Shown in pieces: positions 16,826 through 24,676 of a stretch of DNA of 36,475 nt. Both the position numbers and the translations under genes were made by a program. The stretch is from contig CALVJP010000063.1 of assembly GCA_944332215.1 (NCBI GenBank), positions 1-36,475 of the forward strand, given 5' to 3'. Source of the DNA: an uncultured Bacilli bacterium. GTDB lineage: Bacteria; Bacillota_I; Bacilli_A; RF39; UBA660. The notes under the pieces are model-generated. The model worked only from the letters and a program-made list of their open reading frames with translations, searched no databases and had not been told where the DNA came from. Every line of letters starts with the position of its first letter. The stretch's first letter is position 1.

Positions 16826-17260
16826 CTAGATATTTAAATTAGCTGAAAATAAATTATCGGCCATTTCTGATAGACTATCTTCATTTTGGGCAATAAAGTT
16901 ATTCCATCGTTCTTCACTCCAAATTTCTAAACGGTCCCCCACGCCGATCACGACACACTCTTTTTTTAAATCAGCATAGTTCATGAGGGGAGCAGCAATA
17001 TTAATACGCCCTTGCTTATCAAACTCCAAATTTACCGCTCCTGATAAGAAAAAACGCATAAAATTACGGGCTTCTTTTACATTCGGTAACTCTTGGTATT
17101 TACTAACAATATTTTCCCAAGTATTTTTAGGGTAAATAAACAAGCATCCATCAAGACCTCTAGTGATTATAAAGTTTTCGCCAATTTCATAACGAATTTT
17201 TGATGGAATAGTTAATCTTCCTTTGTCATCTAAGGTATGATGATATTCACCCATGAACAT
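16826..17260 (-). CDS. mraZ: transcriptional regulator MraZ
   Basis: It begins MFMGEYHHTLDDKGRL, the typical MraZ N-terminus, and has two SpoVT/AbrB-like repeats (DKGRLTIPSKIR and DKQGRINIAAPL). MraZ forms a ring that binds repeated TGGGN boxes before its own gene and controls the division and cell-wall cluster. The start is set at the ATG giving MFMGEY; the longer frame reads through the box region. Two consensus boxes plus two degenerate ones lie directly upstream (17267-17301). Confidence 0.96.
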   Translation of the reverse strand: MFMGEYHHTLDDKGRLTIPSKIRYEIGENFIITRGLDGCLFIYPKNTWENIVSKYQELPNVKEARNFMRFFLSGAVNLEFDKQGRINIAAPLMNYADLKKECVVIGVGDRLEIWSEERWNNFIAQNEDSLSEMADNLFSANLNI

Positions 17261-17266
17261 AAAATC

Positions 17267-17301
17267 ACCCACTTTCCCCCACAGTGTTACACCGTATACC
17301 A
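17267..17301 (-). promoter_or_regulatory. MraZ-binding box array
   Basis: On the minus strand TGGGT (17267-17271) and TGGGG (17277-17281) are spaced exactly 10 bp. TGTAA (17287-17291) and TGGTA (17297-17301) continue the same 10-bp phase in degenerate form. The array lies between the promoter and the mraZ start, as in other bacteria where MraZ represses itself. Confidence 0.8.
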
Positions 17302-17303
17302 CT

Positions 17304-17332
17304 ATTCTACTATTTCATGACCATTTTGTAAA
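17304..17332 (-). promoter_or_regulatory. promoter of the mraZ operon
   Basis: TTTACA (17327-17332), a 17-bp spacer and TAGAAT (17304-17309), read on the minus strand, directly upstream of the MraZ boxes. Confidence 0.7.
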
Positions 17333-17534
17333 GAGCTTTTTCATTTTTTTTCGCCATTTTACATGACAAATTTTACCAAAATAAAAGTCTTACTTAAACT
17401 AAGCAAACCTAAAAAAAGAAAAACTATTTTTTCACTTTATGATTGTAGCAGACTACAGCTCAAGAAACTCTCTAAATATTAATCAGCTGAGGATAATTTA
17501 TTTATTTAGACAAATAATAATATTAGGTGATTTA

Positions 17535-17816
17535 ATGGATAAGATTCTGATACACGAAGAAGCTCAATTAATTTTAAATAAACTGCTGACAATGTACCAT
17601 GACCACTTGGTTATTTGCAAATATATGCACGAACTTGTTTATCAAATGGTCTTACATAAAAAATATTATCTTGACATTCTCTATGAAGTCATCACTTTGA
17701 TCCCAGATGACTTATATATTACAACAGGTGAAATCTTTAAATTTGAAACCACCAATGAATTTATTGCGAAACATTGTAATCCTTATCAACAAACCATCTT
17801 TGATTTATTAAAATAA
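17535..17816 (+). CDS. small protein of unknown function
   Basis: The 93-residue product begins MDKILIHEEAQLIL after AGGTGATTTA. It is mostly helical in pattern, with no membrane segment, signal peptide or Trp. The longer frame to 17439 lacks a ribosome site. It is a lone plus-strand gene divergent from mraZ and convergent with the two YjcZ-like genes. No family is recognised; it could be a lineage-specific gene. Confidence 0.55.
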   Translation: MDKILIHEEAQLILNKLLTMYHDHLVICKYMHELVYQMVLHKKYYLDILYEVITLIPDDLYITTGEIFKFETTNEFIAKHCNPYQQTIFDLLK

Positions 17817-17844
17817 TGCTGTTGTTTTTTTACTCAATTGCCCT

Positions 17845-17868
17845 AAAAAAGAAGTCCATGGACTTCTT
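17845..17868 (-). terminator. terminator of the YjcZ-like pair
   Basis: AAGAAGTCC and its mirror form a perfect palindrome (core GAAGTCCATGGACTTC, 17851-17866) followed by six T on the minus strand, just past the stop of the 50-residue gene. Confidence 0.8.
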
Positions 17869-17872
17869 CCTC

Positions 17873-18025
17873 TTAATAGAAAATACAAGAGCCTAATAAA
17901 ATTGCAAGTAAAATATATAAAACTAATATAATTAAATACCCACAATTATTATTAGTTCTGCCACATGTGTCATTACATGAATTACCGCATGAGTTGCCAC
18001 ATGCTCTTTCATTATTGCAAGCCAT
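17873..18025 (-). CDS. Cys-rich micro-protein with C-terminal membrane segment, YjcZ-like
   Basis: A 50-codon frame starting four bases after a strong AAGGGGGT site. The N-terminal half is hydrophilic with repeated Cys-Gly pairs (ACGNSCGNSC, then DTCGR and NNCGY: six Cys in 30 residues). The C-terminal half, GYLIILVLYILLAILLGSCI, is one membrane helix. The C-terminal pattern is that of the YjcZ family of tiny sporulation-associated proteins. It lies just downstream of a second, shorter relative and ahead of a good terminator, so it is a real transcribed gene too short for most gene callers. Confidence 0.7.
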   Translation of the reverse strand: MACNNERACGNSCGNSCNDTCGRTNNNCGYLIILVLYILLAILLGSCIFY

Positions 18026-18040
18026 AATTACCCCCTTCTA

Positions 18041-18060
18041 GGAGCTTAAATCCAAGCTCC
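18041..18060. repeat. hairpin between the two micro-genes
   Basis: GGAGCTT and AAGCTCC pair across a 6-base loop and overlap the stop codon of the 27-residue gene. There is no T run, so it is more likely an mRNA stabiliser or partial attenuator than a terminator. Confidence 0.5.
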
Positions 18061-18129
18061 AAGTATGATTATTAAAAGAATAAATAGTACTAATACGATT
18101 GCTGCTGCGCTTACGCCAGAATTACACAT
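18046..18129 (-). CDS. 27-residue YjcZ-family micro-protein
   Basis: It begins MCNSGVSAAA after AAAAAAGGAGG, then VLVLFILLIIILGAW at the C-terminus. The VLFILLIIxGAxW ending is the signature of the YjcZ/small sporulation protein family of Bacilli. It is one membrane helix with a tiny N-terminal head. It is followed 20 bases later by the 50-residue relative. Upstream (about 18162-18170) CATAAAAT resembles a -10 for sporulation sigma factors E/K, but that is weak evidence. Confidence 0.75.
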   Translation of the reverse strand: MCNSGVSAAAIVLVLFILLIIILGAWI

Positions 18130-18219
18130 ATAAATCATCCTCCTTTTTTGTCTTTTCACATTATTTTATGGAAAACATGGATTTGTGTGAGTACTAATGT
18201 CAAAATTATTTCAAAAATA

Positions 18220-18248
18220 TTGTTTTTTCTACGGAAATTTGCTATCAT
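18220..18248 (+). promoter_or_regulatory. promoter of the prsA-like gene
   Basis: TTGTTT (18220-18225), 17 bp, TATCAT (18243-18248), 42 bases before the GTG start. Confidence 0.55.
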
Positions 18249-18290
18249 TATATATGTATGAAAAATTGTACATGAAAGGAAGAACATAGA

Positions 18291-19301
18291 GTGGAAAAAT
18301 CAATATTAAAAAAATCATTACTAACTGTCGGAGTTTGTGTTCTTATTGTTGGCTTGACTGGCTGCGGGAAAACTCCAACTTTAAAAAACGGCGAAGAAAT
18401 CGTTGCCACAATTGATGGCAAAAAATTTACGGCTGAAGATCTTTATGAAAAATTAAAAGCTCAAGGTGGGGAAACAACCTTAGTAAACATGATTGATAGC
18501 TACATTATCAACAAAGAAATCGAAACTGATGAGGATGCAGAAACATACGCTGAATCACAAATAGAATCTTACAAGTCATCTTATAAAAGCTATGGTAAAG
18601 ACTTCAACGAAGCCTTAACTCAAGCGGGTTATAAAGATGAAGAAGAATTCAAAGATGCTTTAATTTTAGATTACAAGAAAAATACTATCACTGAAAATTA
18701 CATCAAAGGTGAACTTACCGATGCTGAAATCGAAAAATATTATGAGGATAACATTTATGGAGACATTGAAGCCAAGCATATTTTAATTAGTCCTGATACT
18801 AATGATGATATGAGTGATGAAGAAAAAACTAAAGCCGAAGAAAAAGCCAAGGAAGAAGCCGAAAAATTAATTAAAAAACTTGAGAAAGGCGAAGATTTTG
18901 ATGAGTTAGCCAAAGAAAATTCCGATGATAAAGGTACGGCTTCAAAAGGAGGAAAACTGACCATCACTTATGGTGAAGTTGTCGATGAAGTATGGGATGC
19001 GGCTAGTGGCCTAAAAGATAAAGCTTATACCAAAGAACCCGTTAAATCAGAATATGGTTATCATATAATTTACCGTATCAGTCAAAAAGATAAACCAAAA
19101 CTTAATGAAGTTAGAGATGATATTATTGACAAATTAGTAGAAGAAAAAATGTCTACCGATGACACTTTGCAAACTGAGGCAATGGTTGAATTAAGAAAAA
19201 AATACAACATGGAAATCAACGATAAAGATATTAAAAAATCATACAATGAATCAATCAAAACAGCTTTAGCTACTAATACAAATGAAAACAGTTCAAATTA
19301 G
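18291..19301 (+). CDS. prsA: PrsA-like foldase lipoprotein (parvulin PPIase)
   Basis: The 336-residue lipoprotein has signal peptide and lipobox GLTGC (Cys25). An N-terminal chaperone region (about 40-145) is followed by a parvulin rotamase domain (about 158-248) with EAKHILIS at its start, DFDELAKENSDD and GYHIIYRI at its end. A charged C-terminal helix completes it. PrsA folds secreted proteins outside the membrane. The parvulin core carries a Lys/Glu-rich insertion (MSDEEKTKAEEKAKEEA). GTG start with AAAGGA about 10 bases upstream; no ATG alternative exists nearby. Monocistronic with a terminator shared with recX. Confidence 0.92.
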   Translation: MEKSILKKSLLTVGVCVLIVGLTGCGKTPTLKNGEEIVATIDGKKFTAEDLYEKLKAQGGETTLVNMIDSYIINKEIETDEDAETYAESQIESYKSSYKSYGKDFNEALTQAGYKDEEEFKDALILDYKKNTITENYIKGELTDAEIEKYYEDNIYGDIEAKHILISPDTNDDMSDEEKTKAEEKAKEEAEKLIKKLEKGEDFDELAKENSDDKGTASKGGKLTITYGEVVDEVWDAASGLKDKAYTKEPVKSEYGYHIIYRISQKDKPKLNEVRDDIIDKLVEEKMSTDDTLQTEAMVELRKKYNMEINDKDIKKSYNESIKTALATNTNENSSN

Positions 19302-19313
19302 AGCTGTTTTTTT
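19288..19313 (+). terminator. terminator between prsA and recX
   Basis: AAACAGTTC pairs with GAGCTGTTT (one G-T pair) across the prsA stop, followed by seven T. It lies between convergent genes. Confidence 0.75.
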
Positions 19314-20082
19314 ATAAATCACGCTTATCATTGATAAAGTCACTAATTTCTTCTGACTTAAAACCTTTAACATATAATTTGTTTTTCAGATGCAAGAAAA
19401 GCTCGTCACCATGATATTTTTTACTAAGTTTTTGATAAGCTTTTTCCATTTCACGCCAAGCTTGTTTATTATCAAACGAAAATTCACTTAAGACATTATT
19501 AATATCTTGATAATTATAACCTAAATTAATTAAATAAGCTGTTATTTTTTGTTTTAAAACAAAACCTGTATATTTTGAATTAGCCTTAACCTTTTTAGCA
19601 ATCAATTTTCTTAAATTTGCTAATATCAATTCCTCTGGAATTTTCGCTAAATTTTCATCAATAATACATGCATCAATTTGATGGGCCTCTAAACTTTGGC
19701 GAATTTTCTCTGGGCCATCCAAACTAAGGTTAATTTTATCATTCGTATAAGCCCGGGCGAAATTAGCATCATTAATTAACCCTATTCGCTTTAAAGTCCC
19801 TATTATTTTTTCCTGATCCTCCGGTATAACTTCACTTTTATTTAAAAACTCTCTTATTTCATATTCACTGCGAAGTCTGCGACTAATCATAGTCAAAACT
19901 TTATTATAACTTTGATAATAAAGCGTATCTGTATTTATTTTATTTAATAATTCACTATCAATATTTTTATCAAATAATAAATTGTTTTCTAAAATTACTT
20001 CATCAAACGTTTTAATAACCTCCCCGTTATCTAAGATTATTTGATATTGGGCTCCACTTTTTTTAATTTTCTTTAGTTTCAT
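19312..20082 (-). CDS. recX: RecX-family regulator of RecA
   Basis: The 256-residue protein is built of three-helix repeats, with LTMISRRLRSEYEIREFL (about 63-80), GLINDANFARAYTNDK and the later LKQKITAYLINLGY and KNKLYVKGF segments. RecX caps and inhibits RecA filaments. An N-terminal extension of about 55 residues is as found in Firmicutes RecX. Convergent with prsA; upstream is the rpoZ gene on the same strand. Confidence 0.88.
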   Translation of the reverse strand: MKLKKIKKSGAQYQIILDNGEVIKTFDEVILENNLLFDKNIDSELLNKINTDTLYYQSYNKVLTMISRRLRSEYEIREFLNKSEVIPEDQEKIIGTLKRIGLINDANFARAYTNDKINLSLDGPEKIRQSLEAHQIDACIIDENLAKIPEELILANLRKLIAKKVKANSKYTGFVLKQKITAYLINLGYNYQDINNVLSEFSFDNKQAWREMEKAYQKLSKKYHGDELFLHLKNKLYVKGFKSEEISDFINDKRDL

Positions 20083-20126
20083 TTTATCACCACAAGTATT
20101 ATACCAAACATTTGTTTAATGCACAA

Positions 20127-20152
20127 CAAAAAAAGATAAGTTTCCCTATCTT
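20127..20152 (-). terminator. terminator of rpoZ
   Basis: AAGATA and TATCTT arms surround an 8-base loop and end in seven T on the minus strand, overlapping the rpoZ stop. Confidence 0.65.
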
Positions 20153-20349
20153 CCTGCAATAATGTGAATTAAATCTTTAGACACTTCTTCAAGGGCACGC
20201 CCTAGTGGTTTATGCGATTTATATTCATTTTCTTTCATTTGATAATGATTAGTCTCTTCCATTTCTTTAGCCCGTTTAGCTACCACATTAACCAATAAAT
20301 ATTTTGAACCAACTTGATTTAGTAGCTTATCAATTGAAGGATATAGCAT
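20146..20349 (-). CDS. rpoZ: RNA polymerase omega subunit
   Basis: A 67-residue protein beginning MLYPSIDKLLNQVGSKYLLV with AKRAKEM and KPLGRALEEVSKDLI, the conserved omega core that clamps the beta-prime C-terminus. The length fits Firmicutes omega. gmk, its usual neighbour, is not present here. Own terminator. Confidence 0.93.
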   Translation of the reverse strand: MLYPSIDKLLNQVGSKYLLVNVVAKRAKEMEETNHYQMKENEYKSHKPLGRALEEVSKDLIHIIAGR

Positions 20350-20422
20350 TATGTATCACGCTCCTACTATTGATAATATACCATTTCATCATCAAATACA
20401 ACCAAAACACCAAAATTTGACA

Positions 20423-22303
20423 TTATTTAACACTCTCTAAAACACTTGCGCGCAAACCCTCTAAAACACAAAACATCGCCCAAGTATCTTGCTGACAGTA
20501 TTCTACTAATTTCTGGTATTTATGTTTATAGTCCAGTTCATTCATTTTAGGAAAATTGGCATATGTTACTAAGGCATCAATACCATTACCTACTTCCATC
20601 CCCTTATATGTTAAGTCTGAAAATAACGGCAAAACTTTTTTAATCGAAAATGAGCCATTCATATCGGCATGATAATAATTAAACATGGATGCCTCTTTTT
20701 TATCATAGCCTAAACTTTCATATAATGAAGATTTGGTTTTTACAATATTCATTAAATCAAAAATCATGGCTCTAATCTTTAATAGCTTCGTCCGGTAAGT
20801 TGGAAATAACTCCGCTAATTCCTTTAATCGCGTTTTTTCAAACGAATCATTATAAACTAACACCGTCCCCGTTTCCCCGATCCACTCACACATTTTTTTA
20901 ACTAATTCTTCGCGGTGATCTTTATGATCTGGAGCTAAATATTCATAATGATCCTTAAATTTATCACAAACACCTGGCTCTTTTTCAATATGTAAGGAAA
21001 ATTGAAATACTGACTGAGTATAACATTTCTCACCGCGGTAACGCGGCAAGGGACAAGGGAATGTTTCAAAATCCAAATGATATATCGGATATTCAATAGC
21101 TTTAATTCCATCACGGATTTTCGCCATATTCATATAAGGCTTCCCCGTGGCAACAGTTCTATGCTGAATAATATTTTTTTCACGATTTAATAAACTTTCT
21201 GGAACATCTAACATTTTTACATAACCATCATTTATTAAGTCAAAACGATCATACTTATTTCCCTCTTTGTCTTTAAACCCATGATGGCCATCTAAATAGG
21301 CCATAATAGAATTTTTCTCCGGCAAAATATTCCAGCATATTCCTGAATATTTACATTTTGTTGTTTTCTTTTTTTCACAATAAATGCCTAAAGGACATGG
21401 ATCAATGCAAAGTTTTTCGATATAACTGACAATTCTCTGCCGATCAAGCTCAACTCTTACCATATATTCTTCGGTTATTTTAGTTAAATCAAAATAGGCT
21501 ACAATATCATTACCTTGTTCGTCAGTCTCATAAACCGGCTCGCCACATTCATATTTTCCGTTAAACACATATTCACTATTTAAAACTGTCAAATAATAAT
21601 GAATTTTATCCACTAAAGCTAAAGAGGCGTGTTCTTTTAAATCGTTTTCAATAATATATCTTTGTACTGCCAAATCATAAACATAATGCCCGGGGCCACT
21701 ATATTTATCAAATAACTTGGCGCGCTGAACATCATATTTTTCTCTTGGCATATAATCTTCAATATTAACATCCATTTCCTCTAATAAACGGTATATACCT
21801 TTTTCATCTTTCATAAAAATTGAATGCACTTGACTATTACCAAAATCATCTTTAACTTTTACACCTAAATCCAAATACTTCTTCGTCGTCGTGGCCTTAG
21901 CTTCTATAATGTTAAAGCCATCAGCTGTTTCATTATAAATATCGACATAACATAAATAACGAATATTATCGATCATACAATCAAAACTCTCTTGATCTGT
22001 TGTCGATTTAGAATATTTAAATGTTCCTGGAAAATATTTTGGAGCTAAATCGCCAGCTAATAACTCCACCATATTATAATAAGGGAGCATCACTTCTAAA
22101 TGTTCATTTTTGGTATCAATTAAATCATTTCCCCCATCATCAAACATGTTACCTAAAATTTCTTTGATATATTCTTCTTCTTCCTCTTTTCTATATTCCG
22201 CCAAAGAAACCATGCTTTGCAATTTTTCTTTTTTCAAATCGTCCAGGGCCACATATCGTGGGCACCTACTATAATTAATAAAATTCGTTTTTGTTATTGC
22301 CAT
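20423..22303 (-). CDS. DUF2779 protein: Cas4/PD-(D/E)XK-like nuclease fused to DEDD-type exonuclease domain
   Basis: The 626-residue protein begins MAITKTNFINYSRCPRY, the start of DUF2779/Cas4-like proteins. Visible are Cys in SRCPRY, Asp and then FNIIEAKAT (Glu134, Lys136), and a later Cys cluster (PCPLGIYC..KCKYSGICW, about 303-323) that could hold an iron-sulphur cluster as in Cas4/AddB. A second catalytic region, IYHLDFETFPCPLPRY (about 408-423), carries the DxE of RNase H-fold exonucleases. Family members are widespread in Mollicutes and Firmicutes and are likely DNA repair or processing nucleases; the exact role is unknown. Start set at the ATG with GGGTGG upstream, six codons inside the longer frame. 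No CRISPR array is near. Confidence 0.8.
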   Translation of the reverse strand: MAITKTNFINYSRCPRYVALDDLKKEKLQSMVSLAEYRKEEEEEYIKEILGNMFDDGGNDLIDTKNEHLEVMLPYYNMVELLAGDLAPKYFPGTFKYSKSTTDQESFDCMIDNIRYLCYVDIYNETADGFNIIEAKATTTKKYLDLGVKVKDDFGNSQVHSIFMKDEKGIYRLLEEMDVNIEDYMPREKYDVQRAKLFDKYSGPGHYVYDLAVQRYIIENDLKEHASLALVDKIHYYLTVLNSEYVFNGKYECGEPVYETDEQGNDIVAYFDLTKITEEYMVRVELDRQRIVSYIEKLCIDPCPLGIYCEKKKTTKCKYSGICWNILPEKNSIMAYLDGHHGFKDKEGNKYDRFDLINDGYVKMLDVPESLLNREKNIIQHRTVATGKPYMNMAKIRDGIKAIEYPIYHLDFETFPCPLPRYRGEKCYTQSVFQFSLHIEKEPGVCDKFKDHYEYLAPDHKDHREELVKKMCEWIGETGTVLVYNDSFEKTRLKELAELFPTYRTKLLKIRAMIFDLMNIVKTKSSLYESLGYDKKEASMFNYYHADMNGSFSIKKVLPLFSDLTYKGMEVGNGIDALVTYANFPKMNELDYKHKYQKLVEYCQQDTWAMFCVLEGLRASVLESVK

Positions 22304-22411
22304 GATACCACCCAATACCATTATAACAAAAAAACATAGTTTTCACTATATTTTGCTTTTTCCAAATAAAATATTTAGGTTGTATTTTTAAAACTTCAAT
22401 CTATAAACTTG

Positions 22412-23677
22412 CTACTTTATAATTTCATAAATCAATTTAGGTTTTACAACGGGCTGCTCACTAAAGCAGAAACAATCTATTACGTCTAGTTCAGATATTT
22501 GTTTTTTATTATAATAAACACTAGCCAAACTGTCGCCCTGCTTAACTACGTCCCCGATTTTTTTATGTAAGACAATGCCCACTTCGGGATCAATTTGATC
22601 ATTTTTCGTCATTCTTCCGGCCCCAAGACGTCGAGCTAATTCACCGATTTTTAAAGCATCAATATGTTTGACAAAGCCCGAAGTTAAAGCTTTAACTTCT
22701 AAAATATTTGTACTAACAGGTATTTTGGTAATATCACCACCCTGATGCTTAACTAATTCAATCATTTTTTCATAACCAGTACCATTTTCCAAAGCATTCT
22801 GGACATACTCTATTGCCTTTTCAACAGCAAGATCTTTATCTAAAGCTAACATCAAAGATCCTAGATTAATCACTAACTCGTTAAGGTCACTTGGCCCATG
22901 ACCTTTAAGCGTTTCTAGGCTTTCTAAAACTTCTAAAGAATTGCCTACGGCATAACCAAGGGGCTGCTCCATATTAGTTAAGACACATATCGTCTTTCGG
23001 CCATTTAAATGACCAATTTTGACCATCACCCGGGCTAACTCTTTAGCTTCATCCAATGTTTTCATTAAAGCCCCCGCTCCCACTTTCAAATCAATAACAA
23101 TTTTAGAAGAGCCACTCGCTAGTTTCTTACTCATAATACTTGAAGCAATTAACGGAATGGAAGCTACAGTTCCTGTCACATCTCTTAAAGCATAAATTTT
23201 CTTATCCGCCGGACATAAATTACCCATTTGACCAACTATAGCTACATTAATATCTTCCACTTGTGTTTTTAATTCATCTAAACTCATACTGGTTTTAAAA
23301 CCCTCAATGGCTTCTAATTTATCAATAGTACCACCAGTATGTCCAAGTCCGCGGCCACTCATCTTAGCCACTTTTACGCCTAAAGAAGCCACTAAAGGAG
23401 CTAAAACCAAAGTTGTTTTATCACCAACTCCACCAGTTGAGTGCTTATCGACACTATCAAAACCTAATTCTAACACTTCCCCACTATGAAGCATAATATC
23501 CGTCAAATCGATAATTTCTTTGTCGGACATTCCTAATATCTTAATTGCCATCAAAAAAGCGCTCATCTGATAATCGGGAATTTCGGCATTTACATATCCC
23601 ATAACCACATATTCCATCTCAGCTTTATTAAGCTCTAAACCTTGTTCTTTTTTCGCAATGATATCTAGTATATTCAT
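22412..23677 (-). CDS. pdp: pyrimidine-nucleoside (thymidine) phosphorylase
   Basis: The 421-residue enzyme splits thymidine/uridine with phosphate into base plus (deoxy)ribose-1-phosphate. The nucleoside-phosphorylase signature SGRGLGHTGGTIDKLE is complete, and KHSTGGVGDKTTL binds phosphate. VGAGALMKT and the C-terminal alpha/beta domain are as expected. The start is placed at the ATG six bases after AAGGTG, giving MNILDIIAKKEQG like other family members; GTG and ATG codons just upstream are less well spaced. It stands alone, so nucleoside salvage is likely but operon evidence is absent. Confidence 0.94.
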   Translation of the reverse strand: MNILDIIAKKEQGLELNKAEMEYVVMGYVNAEIPDYQMSAFLMAIKILGMSDKEIIDLTDIMLHSGEVLELGFDSVDKHSTGGVGDKTTLVLAPLVASLGVKVAKMSGRGLGHTGGTIDKLEAIEGFKTSMSLDELKTQVEDINVAIVGQMGNLCPADKKIYALRDVTGTVASIPLIASSIMSKKLASGSSKIVIDLKVGAGALMKTLDEAKELARVMVKIGHLNGRKTICVLTNMEQPLGYAVGNSLEVLESLETLKGHGPSDLNELVINLGSLMLALDKDLAVEKAIEYVQNALENGTGYEKMIELVKHQGGDITKIPVSTNILEVKALTSGFVKHIDALKIGELARRLGAGRMTKNDQIDPEVGIVLHKKIGDVVKQGDSLASVYYNKKQISELDVIDCFCFSEQPVVKPKLIYEIIK

Positions 23678-23743
23678 ATCCATCACCTTCTAAATTATAT
23701 CACACTACTAAAGTTTATTCCATAAATACCTAAATTTTTAAAG

Positions 23744-23768
23744 AAAAAACAACACCCCAAAAGTGTTA
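23744..23768 (-). terminator. terminator of the first XRE gene
   Basis: AACAC and GTGTT arms with a 7-base loop and six T on the minus strand, overlapping the stop codon; a short stem. Confidence 0.5.
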
Positions 23769-24128
23769 TTTCATTCTTCTGTCAATTAACTCCGCTGTTC
23801 GCTCAGGATCTTCAACTAAAGCTCGATATATATCTTTATGTTTTTTAAGTTCTTTGACAATTTCCACATCTCTTTTTGACATTCTCGCCGTATAATCTGC
23901 ATTATTACTAGTCACTACACTAACTTCGCGACCGGCAAGTTCATCTAAAGATACCTGTAAAGTATCCGCTAATTTCAAAAAATTTTCTAAATTAGGCGTT
24001 CTCTCTCCAGTCTCATACCAGCAAACAGCTACTTTTGACACGCCTACCTCTTTAGCAACCTGAGCTTGTGACAATCCTAAGGTTTTTCTTTTTTCTCTGA
24101 TCAAATAACTATTTAAATTTTGCATCAT
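23766..24128 (-). CDS. XRE-family repressor (paralogue 1)
   Basis: A 120-residue regulator with a Cro/C1-type helix-turn-helix at about 10-65 (LGLSQAQVAKEVGVSKVAVC, then YETGERTPNLENFLKLADTL). The C-terminal segment of about 45 residues starts YTARMSKRDVEIVKEL. That tail is shared in pattern with the next gene (YTIYLSASDLKIIQEI), so the two are paralogues. The promoter region repeats that of the second gene over 28 bp. It may be part of a local regulatory circuit; targets are unknown. Confidence 0.85.
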   Translation of the reverse strand: MMQNLNSYLIREKRKTLGLSQAQVAKEVGVSKVAVCWYETGERTPNLENFLKLADTLQVSLDELAGREVSVVTSNNADYTARMSKRDVEIVKELKKHKDIYRALVEDPERTAELIDRRMK

Positions 24129-24134
24129 ATCACG

Positions 24135-24162
24135 TTATCCTTTCGTTAACGTAATTATAACA
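24135..24162 (-). promoter_or_regulatory. promoter/operator element, copy 1
   Basis: This 28-bp element matches copy 2 (24554-24581) at 24 of 28 positions. On the minus strand it contains TGTTATAAT (extended -10), GTTAACGA and the AGGATAA ribosome-site region. It therefore covers -10, transcription start and leader of the XRE gene. Confidence 0.65.
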
Positions 24163-24172
24163 GTAAGATAAC

Positions 24173-24198
24173 AAAAATAGGGGGTTTTTAACCCCTAG
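24173..24198 (-). terminator. terminator of the second XRE gene
   Basis: GGGGTT-AAA-AACCCC-type stem overlapping the TAG stop, followed by five T on the minus strand. Confidence 0.65.
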
Positions 24199-24542
24199 TT
24201 AACGCGTTTGTTCCAAGCCGAAACTTGTCTTTCCGTTTCTAAAACTAATCGTTTATATAAAGTGTGATATTTTTTGATTTCTTGAATAATTTTTAAATCA
24301 CTAGCCGATAAATAAATTGTATAAGGCGTATTATCACTTTTAACCATTAAGTCACGTCCGAGGATATAATCTGATGATACATGAAGAGCATCTGATAACT
24401 GAATTAAAACTTCTACACTAGGAACCCGCTCTTCATTTTCATATTGAGAAATTGCTGGAGCTGAAATTCCTAGTTCTTTAGCTAAAGCTTGTTGCGACCA
24501 GCCCAGTTCTTGCCGCGCTTTCCGCAATCTTTCTCCAATCAT
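24195..24542 (-). CDS. XRE-family repressor (paralogue 2)
   Basis: Starting at MIGERLRKARQELGWSQ, the helix-turn-helix fills about residues 1-65 (SQQALAKELGISAPAISQYE). The 45-residue tail matches that of the first XRE gene in pattern. The longer frame (to 24572) would start inside the -10 region, so the start at 24542 is preferred even though its ribosome site (GGTGATACTA) is weak. It is divergent from the third XRE gene. The element before it (24554-24581) is nearly identical to that before paralogue 1, which suggests shared or cross-regulation. Confidence 0.82.
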   Translation of the reverse strand: MIGERLRKARQELGWSQQALAKELGISAPAISQYENEERVPSVEVLIQLSDALHVSSDYILGRDLMVKSDNTPYTIYLSASDLKIIQEIKKYHTLYKRLVLETERQVSAWNKRVN

Positions 24543-24553
24543 TAGTATCACCA

Positions 24554-24581
24554 TTATCCTCTCGTTAACCACATTATAACA
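24554..24581 (-). promoter_or_regulatory. promoter/operator element, copy 2
   Basis: Second copy of the 28-bp element at 24135-24162, with extended -10 TGTTATAAT and the GTTAACGA core downstream of it on the minus strand. Confidence 0.65.
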
Positions 24582-24606
24582 ATATATTGCGAGGCAAAAA
24601 GCAAAA

Positions 24607-24657
24607 TTAACTTTAAGTTATCTTTTTGTTGATTTTAACTCCAAGTTAATATATAAT
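24607..24657 (+). promoter_or_regulatory. promoter with two operator palindromes for the third XRE gene
   Basis: TTAACT-TTA-AGTTAT (24607-24621) and TTAACT-CCA-AGTTAA (24635-24649) are near-identical palindromes whose starts are 28 bp apart. The second fits exactly between a -35 (TTGATT, 24629-24634) and a -10 (TATAAT, 24652-24657), which is ideal for repression. Confidence 0.75.
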
Positions 24658-24676
24658 ATAAACGGGAGGTCGAAAA

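Noticed and set aside
20423-22303. Idea that the Cas4-like nuclease marks a CRISPR locus
   Set aside because: No direct repeat-spacer pattern or other cas gene is visible in the window; DUF2779 proteins occur without CRISPR.
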